Below are positions 7,962-15,115 of a DNA stretch of 21,017 bases, piece after piece. The translations under genes and the position numbers were made by a program. Below the pieces are notes generated by a model. It worked only from the letters and a program-made list of their open reading frames with translations, searched no databases and was not told the origin of the DNA. Origin of the DNA: JACCUZ01 sp038246575 (GTDB lineage: Bacteria > Actinomycetota > Actinomycetes > JACCUZ01); the NCBI GenBank assembly GCA_038246575.1, contig JBBRVU010000060.1, positions 1 to 21,017 on the forward strand, given 5' to 3'. The first letter of the stretch is position 1. Each line of letters starts with the position of its first letter.

Positions 7962-8306
7962 CTACTCGGCGCTCCCGGGTCCTTCTGGGGCGTCGCCGGC
8001 GTCCGAGGCATCCTGGTGGCCGGCCTCGTTCGGGTCGGCGTCGGGACCCACGTTGGGACCGACGTCCTGCGCGCTCTCGGTACCCTCAGGCCCCTCGGGT
8101 GCGTCGCCGGCGTCCGAGGCGTCCTGGTGGCCGGCCTCGTTCGGGTCGGCGTCGGGACCCACGTTGGGACCGACGTCCTCGACCGTGGTCACACTGGTCT
8201 CGGTCGAGGCAGGGGTGGACCCGTCCGATGCCAGCGCTACCCCTCCGGCGGCGGAGAGCGCCAGCAGCGCTCCAGCAGTGGCGGCAAGCGTGCGTCCTAC
8301 ATTCAT
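7962..8306 (-). CDS. Small secreted acidic protein with two 37-residue repeat units
   Basis: Predicted exported protein of 114 residues, function unknown. A signal peptide covers about residues 1-26: Met-Asn-Val-Gly-Arg, a hydrophobic Ala/Leu core and an A-L-A cleavage site before SDG. The mature protein is low-complexity and acidic, with two copies of a unit that starts DVGPNVGPDADPNEAGHQDA and continues for ten more matching residues (to EGP); the units are 37 residues apart. The D-x-D-x-N-E arrangement is reminiscent of cation-binding loops, but no known domain is claimed. The ATG at 8306 is preferred over one nine codons earlier because it begins the signal peptide and has a GGAG ribosome site. 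A TCAG direct repeat lies 57 bp upstream, and the histidine kinase gene follows on the same strand. Confidence 0.8.
   Translation of the reverse strand: MNVGRTLAATAGALLALSAAGGVALASDGSTPASTETSVTTVEDVGPNVGPDADPNEAGHQDASDAGDAPEGPEGTESAQDVGPNVGPDADPNEAGHQDASDAGDAPEGPGSAE
7990..8179. repeat. Two-copy, 111-bp-period tandem duplication inside the secreted-protein gene
   Basis: Bases 7990-8068 and 8101-8179 are 79-base copies differing at one position (A versus G, the latter in 8101-8179), spaced exactly 111 bp. The period is a multiple of three, so the duplication keeps frame and adds one 37-residue protein unit. Identity in synonymous positions implies a recent duplication or ongoing gene conversion. 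Confidence 0.9.
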
Positions 8307-8363
8307 GTCGACTCCATCTCCGGCCCGGACCACCCGCGCCTGACCTGCAGGATTGCGGCCGGT

Positions 8364-8382
8364 CGCTGAGAGGACGCTGAAA
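8364..8382 (-). promoter_or_regulatory. TTTCAGCG/TCTCAGCG direct repeat, 11-bp period: candidate response-regulator box
   Basis: Read on the minus strand, TTTCAGCGTCCTCTCAGCG contains two eight-base half-sites, differing at one position, with starts 11 bases apart, 57 bp upstream of the secreted-protein ATG. The TCAG core and the period match the pair before the regulator gene at 5807, suggesting the same regulator binds both. The rest of the 225-bp divergent region 8307-8531, which must also hold the hypF promoter, shows no convincing -35/-10 pair. Confidence 0.5.
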
Positions 8383-8531
8383 GCTCCTGGGCAGGTCCAC
8401 GTCGATGATCGTTTGGGGGTTTCGCCAGCGACGGCCGAGAGTTACTGTGCCGAGACGAAGAACCTCCGGGCTCGGACCGGGCGCTCCGACGGGGGCGCCC
8501 AGGACGGTGGCGCGATGACCAACGGGCAACG

Positions 8532-10889
8532 GTGAGTGCTGTGCGCACCCGCCGTCGGGTCGGCATCACGGGGATCGTCCAGGGAGTCGGTTTCCGCCCT
8601 TTCGTCTACGCCCTCGCCCGCGAGCTGGGTCTTTCGGGGCGCGTGACGAACACCACCGGTGAGGTGGTCGTCGAGGTAGAGGGAACCGCCGACGCCATCG
8701 CGGCGTTCTGCCACCGTGTCAGGGCCGACGCTCCGCCGCTGGCCGTGATCGACGACGTGTGCGCCGTGGCGATGCCGACCCGGGGCGGGACCGAGTTCAC
8801 GATCGCTGCGTCGGCACCTGGACCAGGCCGGACGATGGTGTCCCCCGACGTCGCGACCTGCGCGGATTGCATCGCCGACCTCACCGATCCGGAGAACCGC
8901 CGGCACCGCCACCCCTTCGTCACCTGCACCAACTGTGGTCCCAGGTTCACGATCATCACCGACCTGCCGTACGACCGCGCGACGACAACGATGGCCGCGT
9001 TCGAGATGTGCTCCGACTGCGCCCGCGAGTACTCCGATCCGGGCGATCGCCGCTTCCATGCGCAGCCGATCTCCTGTCACGCGTGCGGGCCACAGCTGAG
9101 TCTTGTCCGACCAGGACTCGACCCGACCCATGGCGAGGCCGCGATGGCCGAGGCCCGACGCCTGCTCGTCGACGGGGCCGTCGTCGCGGTCAAGGGTCTC
9201 GGCGGCTACCACCTGGCCTGCGATGCGACGAGCGAGACCGCAGTCGCCATGCTGCGCAAGCGCAAGAACCGCGGTGGTCAGCCCTTCGCCGTCATGGTCG
9301 GCGACCTCGATGAGGCGCGCGCCCTGGCCCACCTCGACGACGCGGCCGAGGCACTGCTCACCGATCACCGGCGCCCCATCGTGCTGGTCGAGCGCTCGAC
9401 CGACGGCGAGCTGGCCGACGCAGTCGCTCCCGGCTGCGCCGACCTCGGGCTGATGCTGCCGTACACCCCTGTGCACCACCTGCTCCTCGGGCTGCCCGGT
9501 GACCCACGGGGCCCGTCAGCACTGGTGATGACCAGCGGCAACCGCTCCGGCGAGCCGATCGTCACCGACGACGCGGAGTCGCTCGAGCGACTGGCCGGCC
9601 TGGCCGACGCATGGCTGCGCCACGACCGGCCGATCCACGTGCCCTGTGACGACTCCGTCCTGCGCACGGTCGGCGGCGAGGACATGCCGGTCCGGCGGTC
9701 CCGCGGGTACGCCCCTTTCCCCGTCTCGCTGCCCTTCTCGGTAACCGCCGCGATGGCCACCGGAGGGGACCTGAAGAACACGTTCTGCGTCGGCGAGGGG
9801 CGCTACGCCTGGCTGTCCGCGCACGTCGGTGACATGGACGACCTGGCGACCCTCGAAGCCTTTGACACCGCCGAGCAACAGCTCGAGCGCCTCACCGGTG
9901 TCCGGCCAGAGGTCATCGCCACGGATCGCCACCCTGCATACCGTTCGCGTGCCTGGGCGCTCCGCACGGCGGGCGAGCGACCAGTGGTCGGCGTCCAGCA
10001 CCACCATGCGCACGTCGCCTCGACCCTCGCCGAGCACGGGCACGACGGTCGCACCCGGGTCCTCGGGGTGGCCTTCGACGGGACCGGTTACGGCGACGAC
10101 GGCGCCGTCTGGGGTGGTGAGTTCCTGGTTGCCGACTACTCCTCGTACGAGCGCACGGCACACCTCGCGTACGTCGACCTGCCCGGCGGGGACGCCGGGG
10201 TCGGCAACCCCTGCCGGATGGCCCTGTCGCACCTGCGCGCCGCGGGAGTCGCCTGGGGCCCCGACCTGCCCAGCGTCCGCGCCTGCTCCGAACAGGAGCT
10301 CGCGGTGCTTGACCGTGCGCTGACCACCGGGTTCGGTTGCGCCAAGACCTCGAGCATGGGTCGACTCTTCGACGCGGTCTCGTCGCTGGCCGGCGTCTGT
10401 CATCGGGTGGAGTACGAGGCGCAGGCCGCGATCGAGCTCGAGGCGGTCGGCCGCGGCCAGGACCCGGACGGACCGGCCTACACGTTCGGGGTCGCCGGAT
10501 CCGGCGACGCGGAGCCTATCCAGGTGCGGGCTGCACCGGTGATCGCCGCAGCAGCGGCCGACGTGCGTGCCGGGGTCGGCTCCGCCGAGATCAGCGGTCG
10601 TTTCCACCGGGGCGTCGTAGCGATGGTCACCGACGTGGCGGAGACCATCCGGTCGGCCACCGGCATCGACACGGTGACGCTTTCCGGCGGGGTCTTCGTG
10701 AATCTCATGCTGTCGTCGTGGTGCGCCCGCTCGCTGTCCGAGCGGGGCTTCACCGTGCTGCGCCACCGTCGAGTACCACCCAGCGACGCCGGCCTGGCCC
10801 TTGGCCAGCTCGCTGTTCTCGCTGCAACGTCCACGCAAGTCCGCCACCCCGGCCACGCGCCGGGCGGAGAGGAGATGTCATGTGCCTAG
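8532..10889 (+). CDS. hypF: Carbamoyltransferase HypF (hydrogenase maturation)
   Basis: Converts carbamoyl phosphate to a carbamoyl-adenylate and passes the carbamoyl group to the C-terminal cysteine of HypE, the source of the cyanide ligands of the NiFe site. Length, 785 residues, is normal. An acylphosphatase-like domain (about 8-95) has the VQGVGFRPF loop with catalytic R22 and N40. Four CxxC pairs bind two zincs: C110/C113, C132/C135, C160/C163 and C182/C185. A YrdC-like domain follows (about 200-390, with KGLGGYHLACDA). The C-terminal Kae1-like domain begins near 410 and includes HHHAH at 490-494 and AFDGTGYGDDG. The start is uncertain: GTG 8532 or GTG 8541; both lack a strong ribosome site. 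It opens the hyp operon and overlaps hypC by ten bases. Confidence 0.97.
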   Translation: MSAVRTRRRVGITGIVQGVGFRPFVYALARELGLSGRVTNTTGEVVVEVEGTADAIAAFCHRVRADAPPLAVIDDVCAVAMPTRGGTEFTIAASAPGPGRTMVSPDVATCADCIADLTDPENRRHRHPFVTCTNCGPRFTIITDLPYDRATTTMAAFEMCSDCAREYSDPGDRRFHAQPISCHACGPQLSLVRPGLDPTHGEAAMAEARRLLVDGAVVAVKGLGGYHLACDATSETAVAMLRKRKNRGGQPFAVMVGDLDEARALAHLDDAAEALLTDHRRPIVLVERSTDGELADAVAPGCADLGLMLPYTPVHHLLLGLPGDPRGPSALVMTSGNRSGEPIVTDDAESLERLAGLADAWLRHDRPIHVPCDDSVLRTVGGEDMPVRRSRGYAPFPVSLPFSVTAAMATGGDLKNTFCVGEGRYAWLSAHVGDMDDLATLEAFDTAEQQLERLTGVRPEVIATDRHPAYRSRAWALRTAGERPVVGVQHHHAHVASTLAEHGHDGRTRVLGVAFDGTGYGDDGAVWGGEFLVADYSSYERTAHLAYVDLPGGDAGVGNPCRMALSHLRAAGVAWGPDLPSVRACSEQELAVLDRALTTGFGCAKTSSMGRLFDAVSSLAGVCHRVEYEAQAAIELEAVGRGQDPDGPAYTFGVAGSGDAEPIQVRAAPVIAAAAADVRAGVGSAEISGRFHRGVVAMVTDVAETIRSATGIDTVTLSGGVFVNLMLSSWCARSLSERGFTVLRHRRVPPSDAGLALGQLAVLAATSTQVRHPGHAPGGEEMSCA

Positions 10890-11206
10890 CGGTGCCTGGC
10901 AAAGTGCTGGAGATCGAGGAAAGAGACGACACCCTGATGGCGAAGGTGGACTTCGGCGGTGTCGTGAAGGACGTGTGTCTGGCCTACGTCCCGGACATCG
11001 AGGTCGGGGAGTACACCATCGTGCACGTCGGCTTCGCGTTGCAGCGCCTCGACGAGGAGACGGCCCTGCAGACACTCGCCTTGTTCGCCGAGATGGGTGA
11101 GCTCGAGGCCGAGTTCGGTGACCACTGGGGACGCGCCGCCGATGCGGCTGGCGAGCCGCGTCCGGACGGGACCACGGACGCCGCCGACATGGAGGCCACG
11201 TCATGA
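10880..11206 (+). CDS. hypC: Hydrogenase assembly chaperone HypC
   Basis: Small chaperone (108 residues) that with HypD carries the Fe(CN)2CO unit and hands it to the large-subunit precursor. It begins MCLAVPGKV; Cys2, exposed after Met removal, is the iron-binding residue of the family. This motif fixes the start at the ATG within the last codons of hypF, although the frame is open further upstream. The OB-fold core covers about residues 1-75. The last 30 residues, rich in Asp, Ala and Gly, form an extension beyond the usual 75-95. It overlaps hypD by four bases (ATGA). Confidence 0.96.
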   Translation: MCLAVPGKVLEIEERDDTLMAKVDFGGVVKDVCLAYVPDIEVGEYTIVHVGFALQRLDEETALQTLALFAEMGELEAEFGDHWGRAADAAGEPRPDGTTDAADMEATS

Positions 11207-12315
11207 AGTACCTCGACGAGTTCAGCGACCCCGAGCTGGCCCGGCGGCTGGTCAACGACATCCGGGCCACGGTCACCCGACCCTGGGCGATCATGGAGGT
11301 CTGCGGCGGCCAGACCCACACGATCATCCGCCACGGGATCGACCAGCTGCTGCCCGAGGGCATCGAGCTCATCCACGGCCCCGGATGCCCGGTCTGCGTC
11401 ACGCCGTTGGAGATCATCGACAAGGCACTGGCGATCGCGGCCCGGCCAGGAGTGATCTTCTGCTCGTTCGGCGACATGCTCCGGGTGCCGGGCAGCGATC
11501 GTGACCTGTTCCGGGTCAAGAGCGAGGGTGGCGACGTGCGCGTCGTCTACTCACCGCTGGACGCGCTCAAGCTGGCCAAGGACAACCCGGACCGCGAGGT
11601 GGTCTTCTTCGGCATCGGGTTCGAGACCACCGCGCCGCCCAACGCGATGACCGTCTACCAGGCCAAGAAGCTCGGCATCAAGAACTTCAGCCTGCTGGTC
11701 TCGCACGTGCGGGTCCCACCGGCGATCAAGGCGATCATGGAGTCTCCGTCGTGCCGGGTGCAGGCCTTCCTGGCTGCTGGGCACGTGTGCACGGTGATGG
11801 GCGTCGGCGAGTACCCGCCACTGGCGGAGAAGTACCAGGTGCCGATCGTGGTCACCGGCTTCGAGCCGCTGGACATCCTCGAGGGGATCCGGCGCACGAT
11901 CCATCAGCTCGAGGAGGGGCGGGCCGAGGTCGAGAACGCCTACCGTCGGGCCGTCGACGACGAGGGCAACCGCAACGCGCAAGCAATGCTCGACGACGTG
12001 TTCACCCTGACCGACCGCGCCTGGCGCGGGATCGGCATGATCCCGATGAGCGGCTGGCGGCTGTCCGAGCGCTACCGCGAGTTCGATGCCGAGCACCGGT
12101 TCTCGGTCCAGGGCATCGACACCAAGGAGTCCGAGGTCTGCCGCAGCGGCGAGGTCCTGCAGGGCCTGATCAAGCCGCACGAGTGCGAGATGTTCGGCAA
12201 CGGCTGTACGCCACGCAACCCGCTGGGCGCCACCATGGTCTCCAGCGAAGGCGCCTGCGCGGCCTACTACCTCTACCGGCGCCTCGACACACCCGTGGTG
12301 AGCTCCGTTGGCTGA
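11203..12315 (+). CDS. hypD: Hydrogenase formation protein HypD
   Basis: Iron-sulfur scaffold on which, with HypC, the Fe(CN)2CO moiety is assembled. 370 residues, full length. The family cysteines are present: C34 in MEVCGGQTH, C62 and C65 in HGPGCPVCVTP, and a C-terminal set C313, C328, C335 and C352 suited to the [4Fe-4S] cluster. The central GFETTAPP and LAAGHVCTVMG motifs are also typical. The ATG overlaps the hypC stop. The stop is overlapped for eight bases by the TTG start of hypE, so the four hyp genes look translationally coupled. Confidence 0.97.
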   Translation: MKYLDEFSDPELARRLVNDIRATVTRPWAIMEVCGGQTHTIIRHGIDQLLPEGIELIHGPGCPVCVTPLEIIDKALAIAARPGVIFCSFGDMLRVPGSDRDLFRVKSEGGDVRVVYSPLDALKLAKDNPDREVVFFGIGFETTAPPNAMTVYQAKKLGIKNFSLLVSHVRVPPAIKAIMESPSCRVQAFLAAGHVCTVMGVGEYPPLAEKYQVPIVVTGFEPLDILEGIRRTIHQLEEGRAEVENAYRRAVDDEGNRNAQAMLDDVFTLTDRAWRGIGMIPMSGWRLSERYREFDAEHRFSVQGIDTKESEVCRSGEVLQGLIKPHECEMFGNGCTPRNPLGATMVSSEGACAAYYLYRRLDTPVVSSVG

Positions 12316-13387
12316 GCCGGCCACCGACATCACCGGCTGGACCTGTCCGCTGCCGTTGCGCGACAGCCCGACCATCGTCATGGGTCACGGCGGCGGCGGC
12401 GCGATGTCCGCCGAGCTGGTCGAGCACCTGTTCGTGCCTGCCTTCGCCAACTCAGGCACCGAGGGCAACTCCGTGCTGGCCGGCCTGGGCGACTCGGCAG
12501 TCCTCGAGATGGGAGGCGCGCGGCTGGCCTTCTCCACGGACTCCTTCGTCGTGCGGCCGATGTTCTTCCCCGGCGGCAGCATCGGGGACCTCGCCGTGAA
12601 CGGCACGGTGAACGACATCGCCATGAGCGGTGGCGTGCCGATGTACCTCTCCTGCGCCTTCATCCTCGAGGAGGGCACCGCCGTGTCCGTCGTCGGCGAG
12701 GTGGCTAACCGACTCGGGGCGGCCGCGCAACGCGCCGGGGTCTCGGTCGCCACCGGCGACACCAAGGTCGTCGATGCCGGCCACGGCGACGGCATCTACA
12801 TCAACACCGCCGGGATCGGCCTGATCCCGGACGGCATCGACATCCGGCCGCAGCGGGCCGCCGTCGGGGACGTCGTGATCGTCAGCGGCGACATCGGCGT
12901 GCACGGCGTGGCGATCATGAGCGTGCGAGAGGGCCTGGAGTTCGGCACGACCATCGAGAGCGACTGCGCCCCGTTGAACGGGCTGGTCGCCGCGATGCTC
13001 GCCGTCGCGCCGGACATCCACGTGCTGCGCGACCCCACCCGTGGTGGACTGGGGACCTCGCTCAACGAGATCGCTTCGGCCGCCAAGGTCGGCGTCGAGA
13101 TCACCGAGCGGGACCTACCGGTGCCCGAGCTGGTCGGAAACGCCTGCTCGCTGCTGGGCCTGGACCCGCTCTACGTCGCCAACGAAGGAAAGCTGGTGGC
13201 GTTCGTCGCCCGTGACGACGCCGACCGGGTCCTGCAGGCGATGCGCAACCATCCGCTCGGGGCCGGGGCCTGTGTCATCGGCGAGTGCGTCGAGGCCCAC
13301 CCCGGCATGGTGGTCAGCAAGACCGGTCTCGGCGGCACGCGGGTGGTCGACGTGCCGATCGGCGAACAACTACCCCGCATCTGTTGA
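12308..13387 (+). CDS. hypE: Carbamoyl dehydratase HypE, TTG start
   Basis: ATP-dependent dehydration of the carbamoyl group received from HypF to a thiocyanate on its own C-terminal cysteine, then transfer to iron on HypC-HypD. 359 residues of the PurM/AIR-synthase type, with the glycine-rich ATP loop GHGGGGAMS near residue 26, STDSF, the GDTKVVD motif and DPTRGGLGT. The chain ends in PRIC, so the catalytic C-terminal Cys359 is intact. TTG 12308 is chosen because an in-frame stop lies at 12299-12301 and the next in-frame ATG would cut into the conserved N-terminus. Confidence 0.96.
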   Translation: MAEPATDITGWTCPLPLRDSPTIVMGHGGGGAMSAELVEHLFVPAFANSGTEGNSVLAGLGDSAVLEMGGARLAFSTDSFVVRPMFFPGGSIGDLAVNGTVNDIAMSGGVPMYLSCAFILEEGTAVSVVGEVANRLGAAAQRAGVSVATGDTKVVDAGHGDGIYINTAGIGLIPDGIDIRPQRAAVGDVVIVSGDIGVHGVAIMSVREGLEFGTTIESDCAPLNGLVAAMLAVAPDIHVLRDPTRGGLGTSLNEIASAAKVGVEITERDLPVPELVGNACSLLGLDPLYVANEGKLVAFVARDDADRVLQAMRNHPLGAGACVIGECVEAHPGMVVSKTGLGGTRVVDVPIGEQLPRIC

Positions 13388-13394
13388 GGTGGGC

Positions 13395-13688
13395 GTGAAA
13401 TTCCTCGTCCTGTGGCACCTGGACCTCGGCCTGCTGTCGGGGCACATGGCCCGCGCGATCGCCCGGATGCCGCAGTACGGCGAGGACCTGGAGGCCCGGG
13501 GCAAGGTCTCCGCCCGCTACCACGTGGTGGGTCAGCACGGCGGCGCCTGGATCTACGAGGTCGAGTCCCACGAGGAGTTCGAGCGGCTGCTGGCCCTCGC
13601 ACCAGTCTTCAACTTCGCGCACTACACCATCCATCCGTTGGCCGACATGAGCTTGCCGGCCGCACCCGGAGGCGTCGATGTCCGCTGA
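13395..13688 (+). CDS. Small muconolactone-isomerase-like protein in the hyp operon
   Basis: A 97-residue soluble protein. Its pattern resembles the muconolactone delta-isomerase-like ferredoxin-fold family: an N-terminal beta strand (KFLVLWHLDL), a helix, a GKV turn, the strand VVGQHGGAWIYEVES, the helix HEEFERLLALAP and the closing strand FNFAHYTIHPL. An aromatic-degradation role is unlikely here because no catabolic genes are near. GTG 13395 is preferred (GTG 13389 also possible), seven bases after the hypE stop and with a GAGGTGG ribosome site overlapping that stop. Its last 11 bases overlap the next gene, so it belongs to the operon. A maturation-linked or regulatory role is inference. 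The family assignment is from pattern only. Confidence 0.7.
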   Translation: MKFLVLWHLDLGLLSGHMARAIARMPQYGEDLEARGKVSARYHVVGQHGGAWIYEVESHEEFERLLALAPVFNFAHYTIHPLADMSLPAAPGGVDVR

Positions 13689-14112
13689 ACCGAGCGAGCT
13701 GGCTGTTCACCGTCACCTGCTGGTGAGTGAACGGCTGCGGACCCGACGCCGAGGACTAGGTCTCACCCAGAAGCAGGTCGTGACCCGGCTGTGGCGCATC
13801 GGGGTCGCCACCACCAACAAGGCCCTGTCGAGTCTGGAGCACGGGGCCGGCCTCGACGTGGCCAAGCTTCCCGAGCTGGCCAGGGCGCTGGACTGCACGA
13901 CCACGTACCTGCTCGGACTCACCGATGACCCCCGCAGCTGGGAGCCCGACCCAGTTGACGGCCAACCCCGCGCCGGGCTGACCGCGGGATCGACCAACGG
14001 CGACAGACCCGAGGCGACGCCGCCGTCACCACGGTCCGCAGACGGCCGGTCGTGGATTCTTGGCCCCGAGGTCCCGGACCTGCCCATCGGCCGACCGGCC
14101 ACTCGGGGCTGA
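13678..14112 (+). CDS. XRE-family helix-turn-helix regulator at the end of the hyp operon
   Basis: A 144-residue protein with an N-terminal Cro/C1-type helix-turn-helix (about residues 15-75): SERLRTRRRGLGLTQKQV, then ATTNKALSSLEHG as the recognition region, and the closing ELARALDCTTTYLLGLTDD. The second half (about 80-144) is Pro/Gly/Asp-rich and probably disordered. It starts inside the preceding gene and stops one base before the convergent hypA gene. Position suggests it senses or controls hydrogenase expression; no target site was found. The HTH call is firm, the role is inference. Confidence 0.85.
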   Translation: MSAEPSELAVHRHLLVSERLRTRRRGLGLTQKQVVTRLWRIGVATTNKALSSLEHGAGLDVAKLPELARALDCTTTYLLGLTDDPRSWEPDPVDGQPRAGLTAGSTNGDRPEATPPSPRSADGRSWILGPEVPDLPIGRPATRG

Positions 14113-14113
14113 G

Positions 14114-14470
14114 CTATCCGGTTGCCGATGCCTCCGGCGCCCGCAGGCTGACCGAGACCAGAGTGAGCTCGTCACCGCCGGATGTGTCGACGTCGTCGCT
14201 GCCGCAGGCGGGGCAGCACGCGTAGGGATCGGTCACCTCCCCCACCGCCTGACAGGTCCGGCAGCTGATCGTCACTGAGACCACCTCGAGCTCCACCGCT
14301 GCCGACTCGGCGAGCGTCCCCGCCGAGACCGAGCGGAACGCCATCTCCAACGCTTCGGGCACGAGCCGCTGCATCACCCCGGCGCGGATCCGCACGCCCG
14401 TCACCTCGCGGTCACCGGCGCGCTTCAGGACCGCTTCGACGATCCCCTCGCACAACCCGAACTCATGCAT
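14114..14470 (-). CDS. hypA: Hydrogenase nickel incorporation protein HypA
   Basis: Nickel metallochaperone that, with HypB, loads nickel into the large-subunit precursor. 118 residues. It starts with the invariant M-H-E, the N-terminal nickel site (H2, E3). The zinc site is formed by C70-x2-C73 and C86-x2-C89. The ATG at 14470 is fixed by the MHE requirement and has a GGAG ribosome site. It is the last gene of the minus-strand operon and ends one base from the opposing XRE gene. No hypB is in the window. Confidence 0.95.
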   Translation of the reverse strand: MHEFGLCEGIVEAVLKRAGDREVTGVRIRAGVMQRLVPEALEMAFRSVSAGTLAESAAVELEVVSVTISCRTCQAVGEVTDPYACCPACGSDDVDTSGGDELTLVSVSLRAPEASATG

Positions 14471-14479
14471 CGCGCTCCG

Positions 14480-14584
14480 TCACATCGAACGGATCTTGAG
14501 GTACCGCTTGATGTCCGGAAGCGAGACGGCGACCACACCGACGCCGCCGGCCAGAATGACCAGTCCGATGACCTTCGCGATCAT
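14480..14584 (-). CDS. 34-residue DUF6893-type membrane microprotein
   Basis: A very short gene between the endopeptidase and hypA: ATG at 14584, TGA at 14480-14482, 34 residues. A GAGGAGAAG ribosome site sits at the ideal distance. The protein has one hydrophobic helix (MIAKVIGLVILAGGVGVVAV) followed by SLPDIKRYLKIRSM, a basic tail matching the LPDI-RYL-IR-M signature of the actinobacterial DUF6893 small proteins. The helix followed by the basic tail predicts a single-pass membrane peptide with its C-terminus inside. Spacing of 9 bp on one side and 9 bp on the other fits an operon member. Function unknown; membrane docking of the hydrogenase or its maturation factors is a possibility (inference). 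Confidence 0.8.
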   Translation of the reverse strand: MIAKVIGLVILAGGVGVVAVSLPDIKRYLKIRSM

Positions 14585-14593
14585 GACTTCTCC

Positions 14594-15115
14594 TCAGCTC
14601 GAGCTCTCACCCCGGCCAACGGCCGAGGTGTCCATCTCTGTCTGCAACAGCTCCACGACCATCCGGGCCGCGTCCTCGATGCTGGCACTGACGGGATCGG
14701 ACAGCCCCATCCCGTCCTCGATCGACTCCGGCTGACAGCCGATGACCATCACCCGGTTCACCGTGCCCCCGAGGGCCGGCACGAGAGCCAGCACCTCCTG
14801 CGGCGCCATGTCATGGGCGTCGACCATGTGCGGCTCGGGCGCCTCGCCCTCCGGCACGGGTGTTGGCGTGAGGTCGGCCTCGATCAGGTAGAGCGTGCCG
14901 GGTGGACCGTCCCGCTCCACCGCGTCGATCAGCACCAGGAGGTCGTAGCCGTCGAGCAGCGTGTACGCGAGGTGGACGCCACGAATGCCGTAGTCGACCA
15001 CCTCCACACCCACGGGGACCGGATCCTTGAGCAGCCGCTCGACGACGGCCACCCCGAAACCGTCGTCGCGCTTGAAGATGTTGCCCACCCCGGCGACGAG
15101 GATCTTCTGGCTCAT
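14594..15115 (-). CDS. Hydrogenase maturation endopeptidase (HybD/HyaD/HupD family)
   Basis: Nickel-dependent protease that removes the C-terminal tail of the large subunit after metal insertion. 173 residues. It has the family opening VAGVGNIFKRDDGFG and the LIDAVE strand. The expected metal ligands are D18, D64 and probably H101 in DAHDMAP, corresponding to the Glu/Asp, Asp and His set of HybD. The CQPES motif is also typical. The ATG overlaps the stop of the upstream gene (ATGA). Its substrate should be the large subunit encoded at 18744-20519. The last 15 or so residues are a Ser/Glu-rich tail. Confidence 0.93.
   Translation of the reverse strand: MSQKILVAGVGNIFKRDDGFGVAVVERLLKDPVPVGVEVVDYGIRGVHLAYTLLDGYDLLVLIDAVERDGPPGTLYLIEADLTPTPVPEGEAPEPHMVDAHDMAPQEVLALVPALGGTVNRVMVIGCQPESIEDGMGLSDPVSASIEDAARMVVELLQTEMDTSAVGRGESSS

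Noticed and set aside
7990..8179. Direct repeats considered as a CRISPR array
   Set aside because: Only two copies of a 79-base unit, in frame in a secreted-protein gene, with no palindromic repeat or cas genes.
8420..8448. TTTCGC and TACTGT with a 17-bp spacer as hypF promoter
   Set aside because: Only two of six and three of six matches to consensus; too weak to call.
8516..8535. Six-codon leader frame (MTNGQR) whose stop overlaps the hypF GTG
   Set aside because: Suggests translational coupling, but without conservation or a clear ribosome site it is as likely to be chance.
9516..10856. 446-residue open frame on the minus strand opposite hypF
   Set aside because: hypF is beyond doubt here; the opposite frame has no motif and no ribosome site.
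10337..10879. N-terminal extension of HypC
   Set aside because: HypC must start at MCLAVPG for Cys2 to act; the upstream frame is only a shadow inside hypF.
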